Below, piece by piece: positions 8,914-19,780 of a DNA stretch of 64,000 nucleotides. Both the position numbers and the translations under genes were made by a program. Location of the stretch: assembly GCF_000834655.1 (NCBI RefSeq), contig NZ_JXQQ01000058.1:1-64000 (forward strand). Reading direction: 5' to 3'. The notes under the pieces are model-generated. The model was not told the DNA's origin, searched no databases, and saw nothing but the letters and a program-made list of their open reading frames with translations. The stretch's first letter is position 1, and every line of letters starts with the position of its first letter. This stretch comes from Variovorax paradoxus. Lineage in GTDB: Bacteria > Pseudomonadota > Gammaproteobacteria > Burkholderiales > Burkholderiaceae_C.

Positions 8914-10215
8914 ATGCAACACATCCATGACCTGATCGGCGTCGGATTCGGTCCGTCGAACATCGCGCTGGCCATCGCGCTCGAAGAAAAGCGCCACGGC
9001 GCCAAGCCGGTGGATGCCTTGTTCATCGAGCGCCAGTCCAGCTTCGCCTGGCATCCGCACATGCTGCTGGACCAGGCGCACATGCAGATTTCGTTCCTGA
9101 AGGACCTGGCCACGCTGCGCAACCCGACCAGCCGCTTCACCTTCATCAACTACCTGCACGAGAGCGGGCGGCTGCCGGACTTCATCAACCTCAAGAGCTT
9201 CTTTCCGAGCCGCCACGAGTTCAACGACTACCTGGGCTGGGCCGCGGGCCAGTTCGAGGCGTCGTGCGCCTACGGCGAAGAGGTGTTCGAGGTGCTGCCC
9301 GAAAAGCAGGGCGGCGAAGTCTCGCTGCTGCGCGTGCGCTCGCGCGGCGACGACGGCCGCGTGCAGGAGCGCCTGGCGCGCAACCTGGTGGTGAGCATCG
9401 GCGGCACGCCCAACATTCCCGAGGGCTTTCGCGCGCTGCGCGGCGACGGCCGGGTGTTCCACTCCAACAGCTACCTCAAGGACATCGCGCGCCACGGCCA
9501 GGCCCAGCGCGTCGCGGTCATCGGCGCCGGCCAGAGCGCGGCCGAGATCTTCATGGACCTGCAGGGGCGGCCGAACGCGCCGCAGGTCGACCTCATCATG
9601 CGGGCGCGGTCGATCCGCCCGGCCGACGACAGCGCGTTCGTCAACGAGGTCTTCAATGTCGAATTCACCGACTACGTCTACAGCCGTCCGCAGGACGAGC
9701 GCGCCGCGCTGCTGGACGAGGTGTCGCAGACCAACTACGCGGTGGCCGACCTGGACCTGATCCAGCAGATCTTCAAGGTCTTCTACGACCAGAAGGTGGC
9801 GCGCGGCAACCGCCTGCGCATGCTGCGCCAGCACGACGTGCGGGCGGTGCGCGCCGCCAGCGACGGCGTGCACCTGCAGCTGTTCGACCAGGACGCGGGC
9901 CGCGAGAGCAGCGTGCGCTACGACGCCGTGGTGCTCGCCACCGGCTACGTGCGCGAGCAGCACAAGGACCTGCTGCAGCCCCTGGCCCCCTACCTGGGCG
10001 ACTTCTCGGTCGACCGCTACTACCGCCTGGCGGCCACGCCCGACTTCCATCCGGGCATCTTCCTGCAGGGCGCCTGCGAGGACAGCCATGGCATCAGCGA
10101 CACGCTGCTGTCGGTGACCTCGGTGCGCACCGGCGAGATCGGCAACGCGCTCCTGGCCGCCATGCCGCGCATGCGCAGCAGCGCGCGCAGCGAATCGACG
10201 CTCGCCCGGATCTAA
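8914..10215 (+). CDS. L-ornithine/L-lysine N-monooxygenase (PvdA/SidA-like)
   Basis: This flavin-dependent enzyme of 433 residues hydroxylates the side-chain amine of ornithine (or lysine) with NADPH and O2, the first step of hydroxamate formation. The FAD-binding motif GVGFGPSNIALA lies at the N-terminus, an NADPH motif VIGAGQSAAEIF in the middle, and the family ATGY motif (VVLATGYV) near the C-terminus. Length agrees with PvdA (443). The ATG at 8914 is preceded by AGGAG. Its product would feed the formyltransferase and acetyltransferase encoded on the other strand. The gene follows the exporter by 105 bp on the same strand. Ornithine is favoured over lysine because a PvdF-like formyltransferase is present. 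Confidence 0.92.
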   Translation: MQHIHDLIGVGFGPSNIALAIALEEKRHGAKPVDALFIERQSSFAWHPHMLLDQAHMQISFLKDLATLRNPTSRFTFINYLHESGRLPDFINLKSFFPSRHEFNDYLGWAAGQFEASCAYGEEVFEVLPEKQGGEVSLLRVRSRGDDGRVQERLARNLVVSIGGTPNIPEGFRALRGDGRVFHSNSYLKDIARHGQAQRVAVIGAGQSAAEIFMDLQGRPNAPQVDLIMRARSIRPADDSAFVNEVFNVEFTDYVYSRPQDERAALLDEVSQTNYAVADLDLIQQIFKVFYDQKVARGNRLRMLRQHDVRAVRAASDGVHLQLFDQDAGRESSVRYDAVVLATGYVREQHKDLLQPLAPYLGDFSVDRYYRLAATPDFHPGIFLQGACEDSHGISDTLLSVTSVRTGEIGNALLAAMPRMRSSARSESTLARI

Positions 10216-10317
10216 GCCCGCCTGACCGGCGCCCGGCCGCCCGGCCGGCTCTTTCCCGCCGCGCCGTGCGCGCACGGGCAGGCAGTCGGCGGCCACGGGG
10301 TGCCTTGCCTTTTCTCC

Positions 10318-11477
10318 ATGCGAAGAATCATTCCTCTCCTGCTTGCCGCCGTGCTGTCGGCCACCGCCGGCGCCGGCTACCTCTGGGCGCGCCGCCCGGC
10401 CACCGACATCGAGTCGGTGCCGGTGGTGCGCGCGAACATCGAATCGAGCGTGACCGCGCTCGGCACGCTGCAGCCGCGGCGCTACGTGGATGTCGGCGCC
10501 CAGGTCTCGGGGCAGATCCTTCGGCTGCTCGTGCAACCGGGCGACGCCGTGCAGAAGGGGCAGCTGCTGGTCGAGATCGACCCCAGCGTGCAGCGCGCGA
10601 CCGTCGATGCGGGCCGCGCCTCGCTCGCGGGCCTGCGCGCCCAGCTGGCCGAGCAGCGCGCGCAGCACCGGCTCGCCGACCAGCAGCATGCGCGCCAGCG
10701 CCGCATGGCCGCCGATGGCGCCACGCGCGAGGAAGACGTGCAGGGCGCGGAGGCCGCGCTCGCCTCGGCCGCCGCGCGCATCGACAACCTCGCCGCGCAG
10801 ATCGCGCAGACCCAGGCCACGCTCAAGGCCGACGAGGCGCGCCTGGGCTACACGCGCATCTTCGCGCCGATGGCCGGCACGGTCGTCTCGGTCGAGGCGC
10901 GCGAGGGCCAGACACTCAACGCCACCTACCAGACGCCGAACGTGCTGCGCATCGCCGACCTCTCGTCGATGACGGTGTGGTCCGAGGTGTCCGAGGCCGA
11001 CGTGCGGCGCGTCAAGCCCGGCATGCCGGTCTACTTCACCACGCTGGGTGCCGACCAGCGCCGCTGGCACGGCAAGGTGCGCCAGCTGCTGCCCGCACCG
11101 CCGACGCCGGCGCCCAAGGCCGGAGGCTCCGAGGGCGGCTCGGCGCCGCAGACGGCCGCGAGCAAGGTCGTGGTCTACACGGCGCTCTTCGACGTCGACA
11201 ACGCCGATGGCGAACTCATGCCGCAGATGACCGCGCACGTCGCCTTCGTCGAGGCCTCGGCCAAGGATGCGGTCTCGGTGCCCGCGAACGCGCTGGTGCC
11301 GGTGGCGGGCGGCCGCGCCGACCGCGCCGCGGTGCGCGTGCTGCACGCGGACGGATCGGTGCAGACGCGCGAGCTGCGCATCGGCGTGCGCAACCGCGTC
11401 GCCGCGCAGGTGCTCGACGGTGTGCAGGTGGGCGATCGCATCGTCACCGGCACCGCCGAGCGCAAGGCGGCGAAGCC

Positions 11478-11481
<4 letters not shown>
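10318..11481 (+). CDS. macA: Periplasmic adaptor of a MacA/PvdR-type efflux pump
   Basis: A 387-residue membrane-fusion protein anchored by an N-terminal hydrophobic segment (residues ~4-22). It has the split lipoyl domain (GQILRLLVQPGDAVQKGQLL and YTRIFAPMAGTVVSV), a long alpha-helical hairpin with many Ala/Gln heptads (~95-180), and beta-barrel/membrane-proximal domains. A Gly/Pro-rich insertion (~260-280) is seen in MacA homologues. It should link the MacB-like pump to the outer-membrane channel encoded next. By analogy with PvdR-PvdT-OpmQ, the system would secrete or recycle the siderophore; as an alternative it could export macrolides or other peptides. The start is uncertain: ATG 10318 lacks an obvious ribosome site, and GTG 10300 would add 6 residues. 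Confidence 0.88.
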
Positions 11482-13480
<1,999 letters not shown>

Positions 13481-13484
<4 letters not shown>

Positions 13485-14947
13485 ACGGCATGACGAACCC
13501 GACCGGATCGCGCGGCCTCCTGTCGTTGCTGTGCGTGTGCGCGGGTGCGCTGTTGTCCGGATGCACCGCGACGGCGAACGACCCGCAGCCGCACGCCGTG
13601 GAGCCCCCTGCAGCGTGGCGCAACGCCCAGGTTGGCGTGAACGGCGCCGCCATCGTCGATGCGCACTGGTGGCGCAGCTTCGGCAGCGGCGAGCTCGACG
13701 CGTTGATCGAGGAGGCCCAGGCCCGCAACCAGGATCTTGCGACGGCGCTGGCCCGCGTCGATGCCGCGCGCGCACAGGCCCGCATCGCCGGGGCTGCCCT
13801 GGCGCCCGAGCTCTCGGGCCGCCTCGATGCGGCCCGCGAAGCGCGCATGGGCGGCCGCGCGGATGTCGACGGCAACACCAGCTTCGTCGGCTTCGCTGCA
13901 AGCTACGAACTCGACCTCTGGGGGCGCCGCGGCGCGCTGCACCAGGAAGCATTGAAAGGCCTGCGCGCGAGCGAATTCGACCGCGATGCGGTGCGCCTGG
14001 GCGTGACGGCGGAGGTCGCCTCGTCCTGGCTGCAGCTGCGCGGCCTGCGCGAGCGCGAAGCCATCGCGCGCGACAACCTGGGCAACGCGCAACGCGTGCT
14101 GCAGCTGGTGGAAGCGCGCAGCCGGGCCGGCGCGGTCACGCCGCTGGACCTCGCGCAGCAGCGCGGACTGGTCGCCGCGCGGCAGCGCGAACTGGCGGCC
14201 TTGCGGCGACAGGCGAACGATGCCGAGACCGCGCTCGCGCAGTTGCTGGGCGCGCCGGCACTGCCGCCTGCGCTGTGCGCCGACCGGGAAGAGGGCGCGC
14301 CGGGCACCGCGCGTCTCGCATCGCTCCGGCTGCCTTCGATCGACGCCGGCATTCCCGCGTTGGCGCTCACCCGACGCCCTGACATCGCGCGCGCCGAGGC
14401 CCGCCTGGCCGCCGCCGATGCGAACCTGCAGGCCGCGCGCGCGGCGCTGCTTCCAAGCGTCAGCCTGAGCGCCAGCATCGGCCTGCAAGGCCAGGCGCCG
14501 GGCAGGCTGATCGACAACCCGCTCTACAGCCTCGCAGCCGGCATCGTGGCGCCGATCTTCGACGGCGGGCGGTTGCGGGGCGAACGCGACGTGTCGGAAG
14601 CGCGGCGCCGCGAGCTGCTCGCGGGCTACCGGGCCGCGATCCTCGGCGCCTTCGCGGACGCGGAGACCGCGCTCAACGCCGTCGCGGGCACCGATGCCCA
14701 AGCCTCGGCGCAGGACGAGGAACTGCAGCAAGCGCGCCGCGCGGCGGCGCTTTCGGAATCGCGCTACCGCGCGGGCGCCGAAACGCTGCTGGTGCTGCTC
14801 GATGCGCAGCGCACGCTCTACGCGGCGCAGGATCTTGCAGTGCAGTTGCAACAGCAACGCCTGCAGGCGCGCGTGGCGCTGTATCGCGCGCTCGGCGGCG
14901 GATGGCGCGGCGATGCGGTCGCGCCGCTGGCGCAGGGCGGGCCCTGA
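13481..14947 (+). CDS. Outer-membrane efflux lipoprotein, OprM/NodT (OpmQ-like)
   Basis: This 488-residue TolC-fold channel completes the tripartite pump. It begins with a lipoprotein signal ending in the lipobox LLSGC (Cys at about residue 27). Two outer-membrane efflux repeats follow, with the typical WWRSFGSGELDALIEEA start, alternating coiled-coil helices and beta strands (ASYELDLWGRRG; AAGIVAPIFDGGRLRGE). Family length is about 470-490. The ATG overlaps the macB-like stop by 4 bp. Together with the two genes before it, it mirrors the pvdRT-opmQ arrangement of Pseudomonas. Confidence 0.92.
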
Positions 14948-15085
14948 CGGCGCGGGGCCGCGCGCGCCACGCCTTGCCCATGTGTGCGCCCGCTTCTTCG
15001 GAACAGTCCGGAATGAACATATGCAGCGCTCCTTCGTCAATACCAGAACGAGGTCGAATCCGGCCACAGACGAAGGCAGTCGACG

Positions 15086-15325
15086 ATGTCCACCCGAACC
15101 GATGTTCCTGCAAATGCTGCTTTCGATACGGCGTGGGCGCTCTTCTGCCAGCTGCACGACACGCCCTCGCGCGCGCATGCGGACCAGCTCGTGGTCTGGC
15201 TCGCCGAGAGCCCGGGCCATGTGCGCGCGCTCGACGAGGCGCTCACGCTGTGGGCGCTCGCGGGCGCCGCGTTGATGAAGCCCGTGCTCGACGAATCGCT
15301 GCGCACAGGTCCCGATCTGCAGTGA
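15086..15325 (+). CDS. Stand-alone DUF4880 (FecR N-terminal) domain protein
   Basis: A 79-residue protein made almost only of a DUF4880-like segment. The motif pattern AWALFCQLHD...ADQLVVWLAESPGHVRALDEALTLW resembles the cytoplasmic sigma-binding N-terminus of FecR anti-sigma regulators (W...L-x-S/D-P-x-H-x-x-A...W). There is no transmembrane helix and no periplasmic FecR domain, either in this frame or just downstream. It lies between the efflux operon and the acylase gene, with GAAGGCAG upstream of ATG 15086. It may be a free cytoplasmic anti-sigma or sigma-helper protein for an iron-starvation ECF factor encoded outside the window, or a remnant of a once larger fecR. Family assignment is by pattern only. 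Confidence 0.6.
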   Translation: MSTRTDVPANAAFDTAWALFCQLHDTPSRAHADQLVVWLAESPGHVRALDEALTLWALAGAALMKPVLDESLRTGPDLQ

Positions 15326-15428
15326 GCGGCGCGGCGCCCGCGCATCCCTTTCTTTTTCTTCTTCATGACGTACGGCGGGCGGCGCGATCCGCCGCGTCGT
15401 GCACTTCTCATGCCCACCGGGGAACGCC

Positions 15429-17909
15429 GTGAAACACGTATCCAGACTGCGCAGATATCCGTGGGTCCGCCGCGCGGCCATCGCCGCCCTCATGGGCGCC
15501 TTCATCGCCGGCGTTCCGGCCTGGGCTCAGCGCGAGCGCGGGGCGGTGCCGGCGTCCGCCTCCTCCATCGACATTCGCCGCACCGCCGACGGCATTCCCC
15601 ACGTGCGTGCCGACAGCTGGCGCGGCCTGGGCATCGGCTATGGCTACGCGCAGGCAGAGGACGCGTTGTGCACGCTGGCCGACCAGTTCGTCACGTTCAG
15701 GGGGGAGCGCTCGCTGCACTTCGGCCCCGATGAAAAACCGCCGACGCGCTCGACCTTCGGCCAGCCGAAGAACATCGACCTCGATTTCTTCTTCAAGGCC
15801 TTCGCGGATGCCGATGCCGTCGAAGCGTTCCGTCGCGAACAGCCTGCGGAGCTGAACGAATTGATCGCCGGCTACGCGGAGGGCTACAGCCGCTACGTGC
15901 GAGCGCTCGCGCCGCAAGCGCTGCGCGGCGGCAAGGCGCGCGCGCAGCATGCCTGTGCCGGGGCGCCCTGGGTCGGCGCCATCGACCCCGACGACATCTA
16001 TCGCCGGATGATCGCTGCCGGCCTGGCGGGCGGCTACGCGCGCTTCGTCTCCGAGATCGTCAACGCGAAGCCCGCCGCCACCGCTGCGGCGACATCGCCC
16101 GCGCCGGCCGGCGAACGCTCGCTGCAATCGCGCTTGGGCATTCCCGTGGGCGACGTGCGCGGCATCGGAAGCAACGTGCTGGCCTTCGGCCAGGCCGCCA
16201 GTGGCGAGCGCGGCGGCAGCGTGCTGTTCGGCAATCCGCACTGGTACTGGGGCGGGCCGGACCGCTTCTACCAGGTGCACCTCACGCTGCCCGGAAAGCT
16301 CGACGTGGCGGGCGTTTCGTTCCTGGGCATTCCGCTTGTCATGATCGGCTTCAACAACGACGTGGCGTGGAGCCACACGGTGTCGTCCGCGCGGCGCTTC
16401 GGGTTGTTCCAGCTCGCGCTCGACGCGACGGACCCCACGCGCTACATCGTCGATGGCGTGTCCGAGCCGATGCGCGGCGTGCCGCTCGCGGTGCAGGTGC
16501 GTCGCCCCGACGGCGGCATCGACACCGTGCGCCGTACGCTCTACCGCACGCGCTTCGGCCCGGTGATCGACCTGGGCGCGCAGAACGAGGCGCTGGGCTG
16601 GCGTGCCGGCACCGCGCTCGCGATGCGCGACGTCAATGCCGGCAACCACCGCATCTTCCGCAACTTCTTTCGCTGGGACCAGGCCAAGTCGCTCGACGAC
16701 TTCATCGAGATCCAGCGTCAGGAAGCGGCGGTGCCCTGGGTCACCACCACCGCCATCGGCCGCGGCGACGGCCGCACGTGGTTTTCCGAAGTGGGCGCGG
16801 TGCCCAACGTGCCCGACGACCTGCGCGAGGCCTGCGCCACACCGGTTTCCAAGGCTTTCGCGGCCATCGACGCCGGCACGCCGTTTCTCGATGGCAGCCG
16901 TTCGGCCTGCGAGTGGAAGATCGATGCGGCCGCGGTGCAGCGCGGTGCGATGCCGGCGGCGCAGATGCCTGGCCTGCTGCGCAAGGACTACGTCGCCAAC
17001 ATGAACGGCAGCTACTGGCTGGCCAACCCCGCGCAGCCGCTGGTGGGCTTCGCGTCGATCCTCGGGGGCGAGCGCCAGCCGCTCACGCTGCGCGGGCGCG
17101 AGGGACACCGCATCGCGGCCGAGTTGGCCGGTGCGGGCGCCGGTTCGGCCGAAGCCCTCGCGCAGCGCGTGATGCGAAAGACGCTCGAAGCGCGCGCGTA
17201 TTCGGCGGACCAGTTCAAGAAGCCGCTGCTCGACCGTGCCTGCGCGCCGGGCCGCGTCGAGTTCAAGCCCGATGCCGAGGACAGGGCGCGAACCGTGGAC
17301 ATGCGCCAGGCCTGCCAGGTGCTTCGCAAGTGGCCGAACCGCGCCGATGCAGGGGACCGCGGCGCGCTGCTGTGGGACGCCTTCTGGACGCGCCTGCAGC
17401 AGGTTCCGGAAGCCGAGCTGTATGCCACGGCGTTTTCAGCCGACGCGCCATTGCAAACGCCGGGCGAAGTGAACGCGGCGGACCCGCGGGTCGCGCAAGC
17501 GCTCGCGGGCGCGGTCGACGACATGCGCCGCCGCGGCTGGGCGCTCGACGCGCCGCTGGGCAGCAAGCGCATCGTGCGCAGTGGGGGCCGTGAGGTCGCG
17601 CTCTTCGGCGGCTGCGACACCGAGGGCTACTTCGCCGTGTCATGCAGCGCCGATGGCGACGACAAGGACGACTACACCATGGGCCCGACGTCGCACGGCA
17701 ACAGCTACCTGCAGGTCGTCTGGTTCGACAGGCGCGGGGTGCACGCCCGCACGCTGTTGGCGCACGGCGAGACCGACACCGCCGTGGCGGGCGGCCAGGG
17801 CGCCGCAGCGGTGGCGCGCTATGCGAGGAAGGATTGGCTGCGCTTTCCCTTCCGCGAGGAAGACATCGCGCGCGATCCGTCTTTAGTGCGGCAGACGCTG
17901 CGGCCTTGA
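15429..17909 (+). CDS. Periplasmic Ntn-hydrolase acylase, PvdQ/penicillin-amidase family
   Basis: An 826-residue precursor of the penicillin acylase family. A signal peptide (ends ~AWAQ, residue ~35) sends it to the periplasm. Autocleavage should occur before Ser248 in RGIGSNVLAFG, making an alpha chain and a beta chain with N-terminal Ser. Typical landmarks follow (NPHWYWGGPDRFYQVHL, NNDVAWSHTVSSARRFG, then GPTSHGNSYLQV near the end). PvdQ removes the fatty acid from the pyoverdine precursor and can also cleave acyl-homoserine lactones; AHL acylases belong to the same family. The siderophore context and the PvdE-like exporter favour precursor maturation here. The GTG start at 15429 is preceded by GGGGAA and followed directly by the signal peptide; an upstream in-frame start at 15399 is less likely. 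Confidence 0.88.
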   Translation: MKHVSRLRRYPWVRRAAIAALMGAFIAGVPAWAQRERGAVPASASSIDIRRTADGIPHVRADSWRGLGIGYGYAQAEDALCTLADQFVTFRGERSLHFGPDEKPPTRSTFGQPKNIDLDFFFKAFADADAVEAFRREQPAELNELIAGYAEGYSRYVRALAPQALRGGKARAQHACAGAPWVGAIDPDDIYRRMIAAGLAGGYARFVSEIVNAKPAATAAATSPAPAGERSLQSRLGIPVGDVRGIGSNVLAFGQAASGERGGSVLFGNPHWYWGGPDRFYQVHLTLPGKLDVAGVSFLGIPLVMIGFNNDVAWSHTVSSARRFGLFQLALDATDPTRYIVDGVSEPMRGVPLAVQVRRPDGGIDTVRRTLYRTRFGPVIDLGAQNEALGWRAGTALAMRDVNAGNHRIFRNFFRWDQAKSLDDFIEIQRQEAAVPWVTTTAIGRGDGRTWFSEVGAVPNVPDDLREACATPVSKAFAAIDAGTPFLDGSRSACEWKIDAAAVQRGAMPAAQMPGLLRKDYVANMNGSYWLANPAQPLVGFASILGGERQPLTLRGREGHRIAAELAGAGAGSAEALAQRVMRKTLEARAYSADQFKKPLLDRACAPGRVEFKPDAEDRARTVDMRQACQVLRKWPNRADAGDRGALLWDAFWTRLQQVPEAELYATAFSADAPLQTPGEVNAADPRVAQALAGAVDDMRRRGWALDAPLGSKRIVRSGGREVALFGGCDTEGYFAVSCSADGDDKDDYTMGPTSHGNSYLQVVWFDRRGVHARTLLAHGETDTAVAGGQGAAAVARYARKDWLRFPFREEDIARDPSLVRQTLRP

Positions 17910-17925
17910 GAGCCGCATCCGAAGG

Positions 17926-18630
17926 TCAGCCGCGCTTGGGGATGTTCAGGCCGGACACGACCGCCGGCCGCGCCACGAAGGCTTCGAGCACGCGCGCGAC
18001 GTTCTTGAAGTCCTTGAAGCCCACCAGGTCGCCCGCTTCGTAGAAGCCGACGAGGTTGCGGATCCACGGGAACGAGGCAATGTCGGCAATGGAGTAGTCG
18101 TCGCCCATGATCCACGCGCGGTCTGCCAGGTGCTTGTCGAGCACGCCGAGGAGGCGCTTCGATTCGGCCACGTAGCGGTCGCGCGGGCGCTTGTCTTCGT
18201 ATTCCTTGCCGGCGAACTTGTTGAAGAAGCCCAGCTGGCCGAACATCGGCCCGATGCCGCCCATCTGGAACATCACCCACTGGATGGTCTGGTAGCGGCC
18301 GGCGGGGTCCTGCGGCATGAACTTGCCGGTCTTCTCGGCCAGGTAGATGAGGATCGCGCCCGACTCGAACAGTGCGAGCGGCTTGCCGCCGGGGCCGTCG
18401 GGATCGAGGATCGCCGGGATCTTGTTGTTCGGGTTGAGCGACAGGAACTCCGGCGACATCTGGTCCTGCGTCTCGAAGCTCACCAGGTGCGGCTCGTAGG
18501 CGAGGCCGGTTTCCTCCAGCATGATCGACACCTTCACGCCGTTGGGCGTGGGCAGCGAGTAGAGCTGCAGGCGTTCAGGGTGCTGGGCGGGCCATTTTTT
18601 CGTGATGGGAAAGCTCGAAAGATCGGTCAT
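17926..18630 (-). CDS. Glutathione S-transferase family, YfcG/YghU-like (nu class)
   Basis: A 234-residue cytosolic GST. The thioredoxin-like N-domain carries LQLYSLPTPNGVKVSIMLEE, the Thr-Pro-Asn signature of nu-class enzymes such as YfcG and YghU, followed by NPNNKIPAILD and the ESGAILIYLAEKTGKF glutathione-binding segment. The C-terminal helical domain spans ~100-220. Nu-class GSTs act mainly as glutathione-dependent disulfide-bond or peroxide reductases rather than conjugating enzymes. The gene is convergent with the acylase gene, 16 bp away, and marks the edge of the siderophore locus. Its physiological substrate cannot be told from sequence. Confidence 0.9.
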   Translation of the reverse strand: MTDLSSFPITKKWPAQHPERLQLYSLPTPNGVKVSIMLEETGLAYEPHLVSFETQDQMSPEFLSLNPNNKIPAILDPDGPGGKPLALFESGAILIYLAEKTGKFMPQDPAGRYQTIQWVMFQMGGIGPMFGQLGFFNKFAGKEYEDKRPRDRYVAESKRLLGVLDKHLADRAWIMGDDYSIADIASFPWIRNLVGFYEAGDLVGFKDFKNVARVLEAFVARPAVVSGLNIPKRG

Positions 18631-18692
18631 GGGTTCTCCTGAAAAAGCGCAAGCGGGGCATTCTGCCCCCGCTGCGTTTCAGGTGCCCGGCG

Positions 18693-19526
18693 TCAGATTC
18701 CGAGCCAGCGCATCGTGTCCGCTTCCGTATCGCCCGATGCGGGAACGAACCCCGTGTAGTTCGACGCGGAAAGCGCGCGTTTGCCGGCGTCGCTCTGGTT
18801 GAGGCCGAGCAGCGTCTCGCGCACCGTGGCCGCGGTGGCGGCATCGGTCTTGGTGGCCAGGAGCCACTGCTTGATGGGCACCGCGCGCGATTCCGCGCAG
18901 ACCTTGCCGCCGCCGTCGGTCCAGGTCTTGACCACGCCCGCCGACGCGGTGGCGCCGTAGGCGGCAAAGCCGTTCGTCACATAGAAGGGCACGGCATCCT
19001 GGAAGCGCGTGTTGGTCACCTTCACCGCGGACTCCGCCACGCCGTGCTCGCGCAGCATGGCGCGTGTGATCACCGAGGTGATCGAGTCCACGTCGGGCAG
19101 CACCAGGCTCTTGCCCGCCACGTCCTTCCAGTTGGAGATGGGTTGCTGCTTGCACAGGAACGAGACCTTGTAGTCGGTGAAGCCCGCGGTCCAGGCCACG
19201 GCCTTGTAGTTGCCCGACTTGATGCCCTCCAGCGCCACGTGCGCGGGGTGGATGAAGACCAGGTCGACTTCCTTCTTCTTCATGGCTTCGCGCGCGCTGT
19301 TGTACGAGATCAGCACCTTGACCGTCACCGGCTGCTTGAGCGCCTTGCTCAGGGCCTCGGCGATGGGCTCGAAGCGCGGCGCGATCTGCGCCTCGGTGAC
19401 CTGGTAACTCACGCCTTCGGTAACGCCGATCACCAGCGCATGGGCCGAGGCGCCGGCCGTGACGAGGAGCGCCGCCAGCCCGCGTGTGGCCAGGCGAAGC
19501 GACGGGGGGAGGGAGCGGAGTTCCAT
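18693..19526 (-). CDS. PhnD-like phosphonate/phosphite-type periplasmic binding protein (orphan)
   Basis: The 277-residue protein has a signal peptide (residues 1-~30, ending ASAHA) and a PhnD/PtxB-type type II binding fold. Recognisable parts are RFEPIAEALSKAL, KEVDLVFIHPAHVAL and GKSLVLPDVDSITS. Such proteins bind phosphonates, phosphite or other anions for an ABC importer. No ATPase or permease gene lies beside it, so it may serve a remote transporter or act as a sensor-type binding protein. ATG 19526 is preceded by AAGGAAAG, better than the longer frame that begins at 19631. The gene is divergent from the MFS carrier gene at 19781. Confidence 0.8.
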   Translation of the reverse strand: MELRSLPPSLRLATRGLAALLVTAGASAHALVIGVTEGVSYQVTEAQIAPRFEPIAEALSKALKQPVTVKVLISYNSAREAMKKKEVDLVFIHPAHVALEGIKSGNYKAVAWTAGFTDYKVSFLCKQQPISNWKDVAGKSLVLPDVDSITSVITRAMLREHGVAESAVKVTNTRFQDAVPFYVTNGFAAYGATASAGVVKTWTDGGGKVCAESRAVPIKQWLLATKTDAATAATVRETLLGLNQSDAGKRALSASNYTGFVPASGDTEADTMRWLGI

Positions 19527-19652
19527 CGAGAGCTTTCCTTCAGCCTGCGGCCGGATTGTTACAACATGTTTGTTTCGATCATAGACAGCCCACAGGGCTG
19601 CGGCTTCGCGGGTTAGTACTAAGGGCAACATTTTTGATGCGTGCAGGCAACG

Positions 19653-19683
19653 CCTGCGGGTATCTCGTTCGGAGATACGCAGG
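19653..19683. promoter_or_regulatory. Bulged hairpin in the divergent region before the MFS operon
   Basis: A 12-bp stem with a 2-base bulge: CCTGC (19653-19657) pairs with GCAGG (19679-19683), and GTATCTC (19660-19666) pairs with GAGATAC (19672-19678) around a GTTCG loop. It lies about 100 bp upstream of the MFS start. A palindrome TTAGTACTAA sits nearby at 19613-19622. It could be a leader-RNA structure or an operator; no regulator can be assigned. Confidence 0.4.
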
Positions 19684-19780
19684 TCTTCAATCCATATGAA
19701 TCTTGCGTGTTAACCCGCTGCGGCGAGGCGGCACGGCGCCGCGACCATCGTCTCCACAACGAAAGCGAGACACCACACCC

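Noticed and set aside
10216..10317. GC-rich hairpin between the monooxygenase and efflux genes as terminator
   Set aside because: The CGGCCG-type self-complementarity is short and has no clear stem-loop with T-run; nothing else is seen there.
9264..11477. Extension of the MacB-like frame upstream over ~740 codons
   Set aside because: It runs through the N-monooxygenase and adaptor genes in another frame and is Arg/Ala-rich; the real start is the GTG overlapping the adaptor stop.
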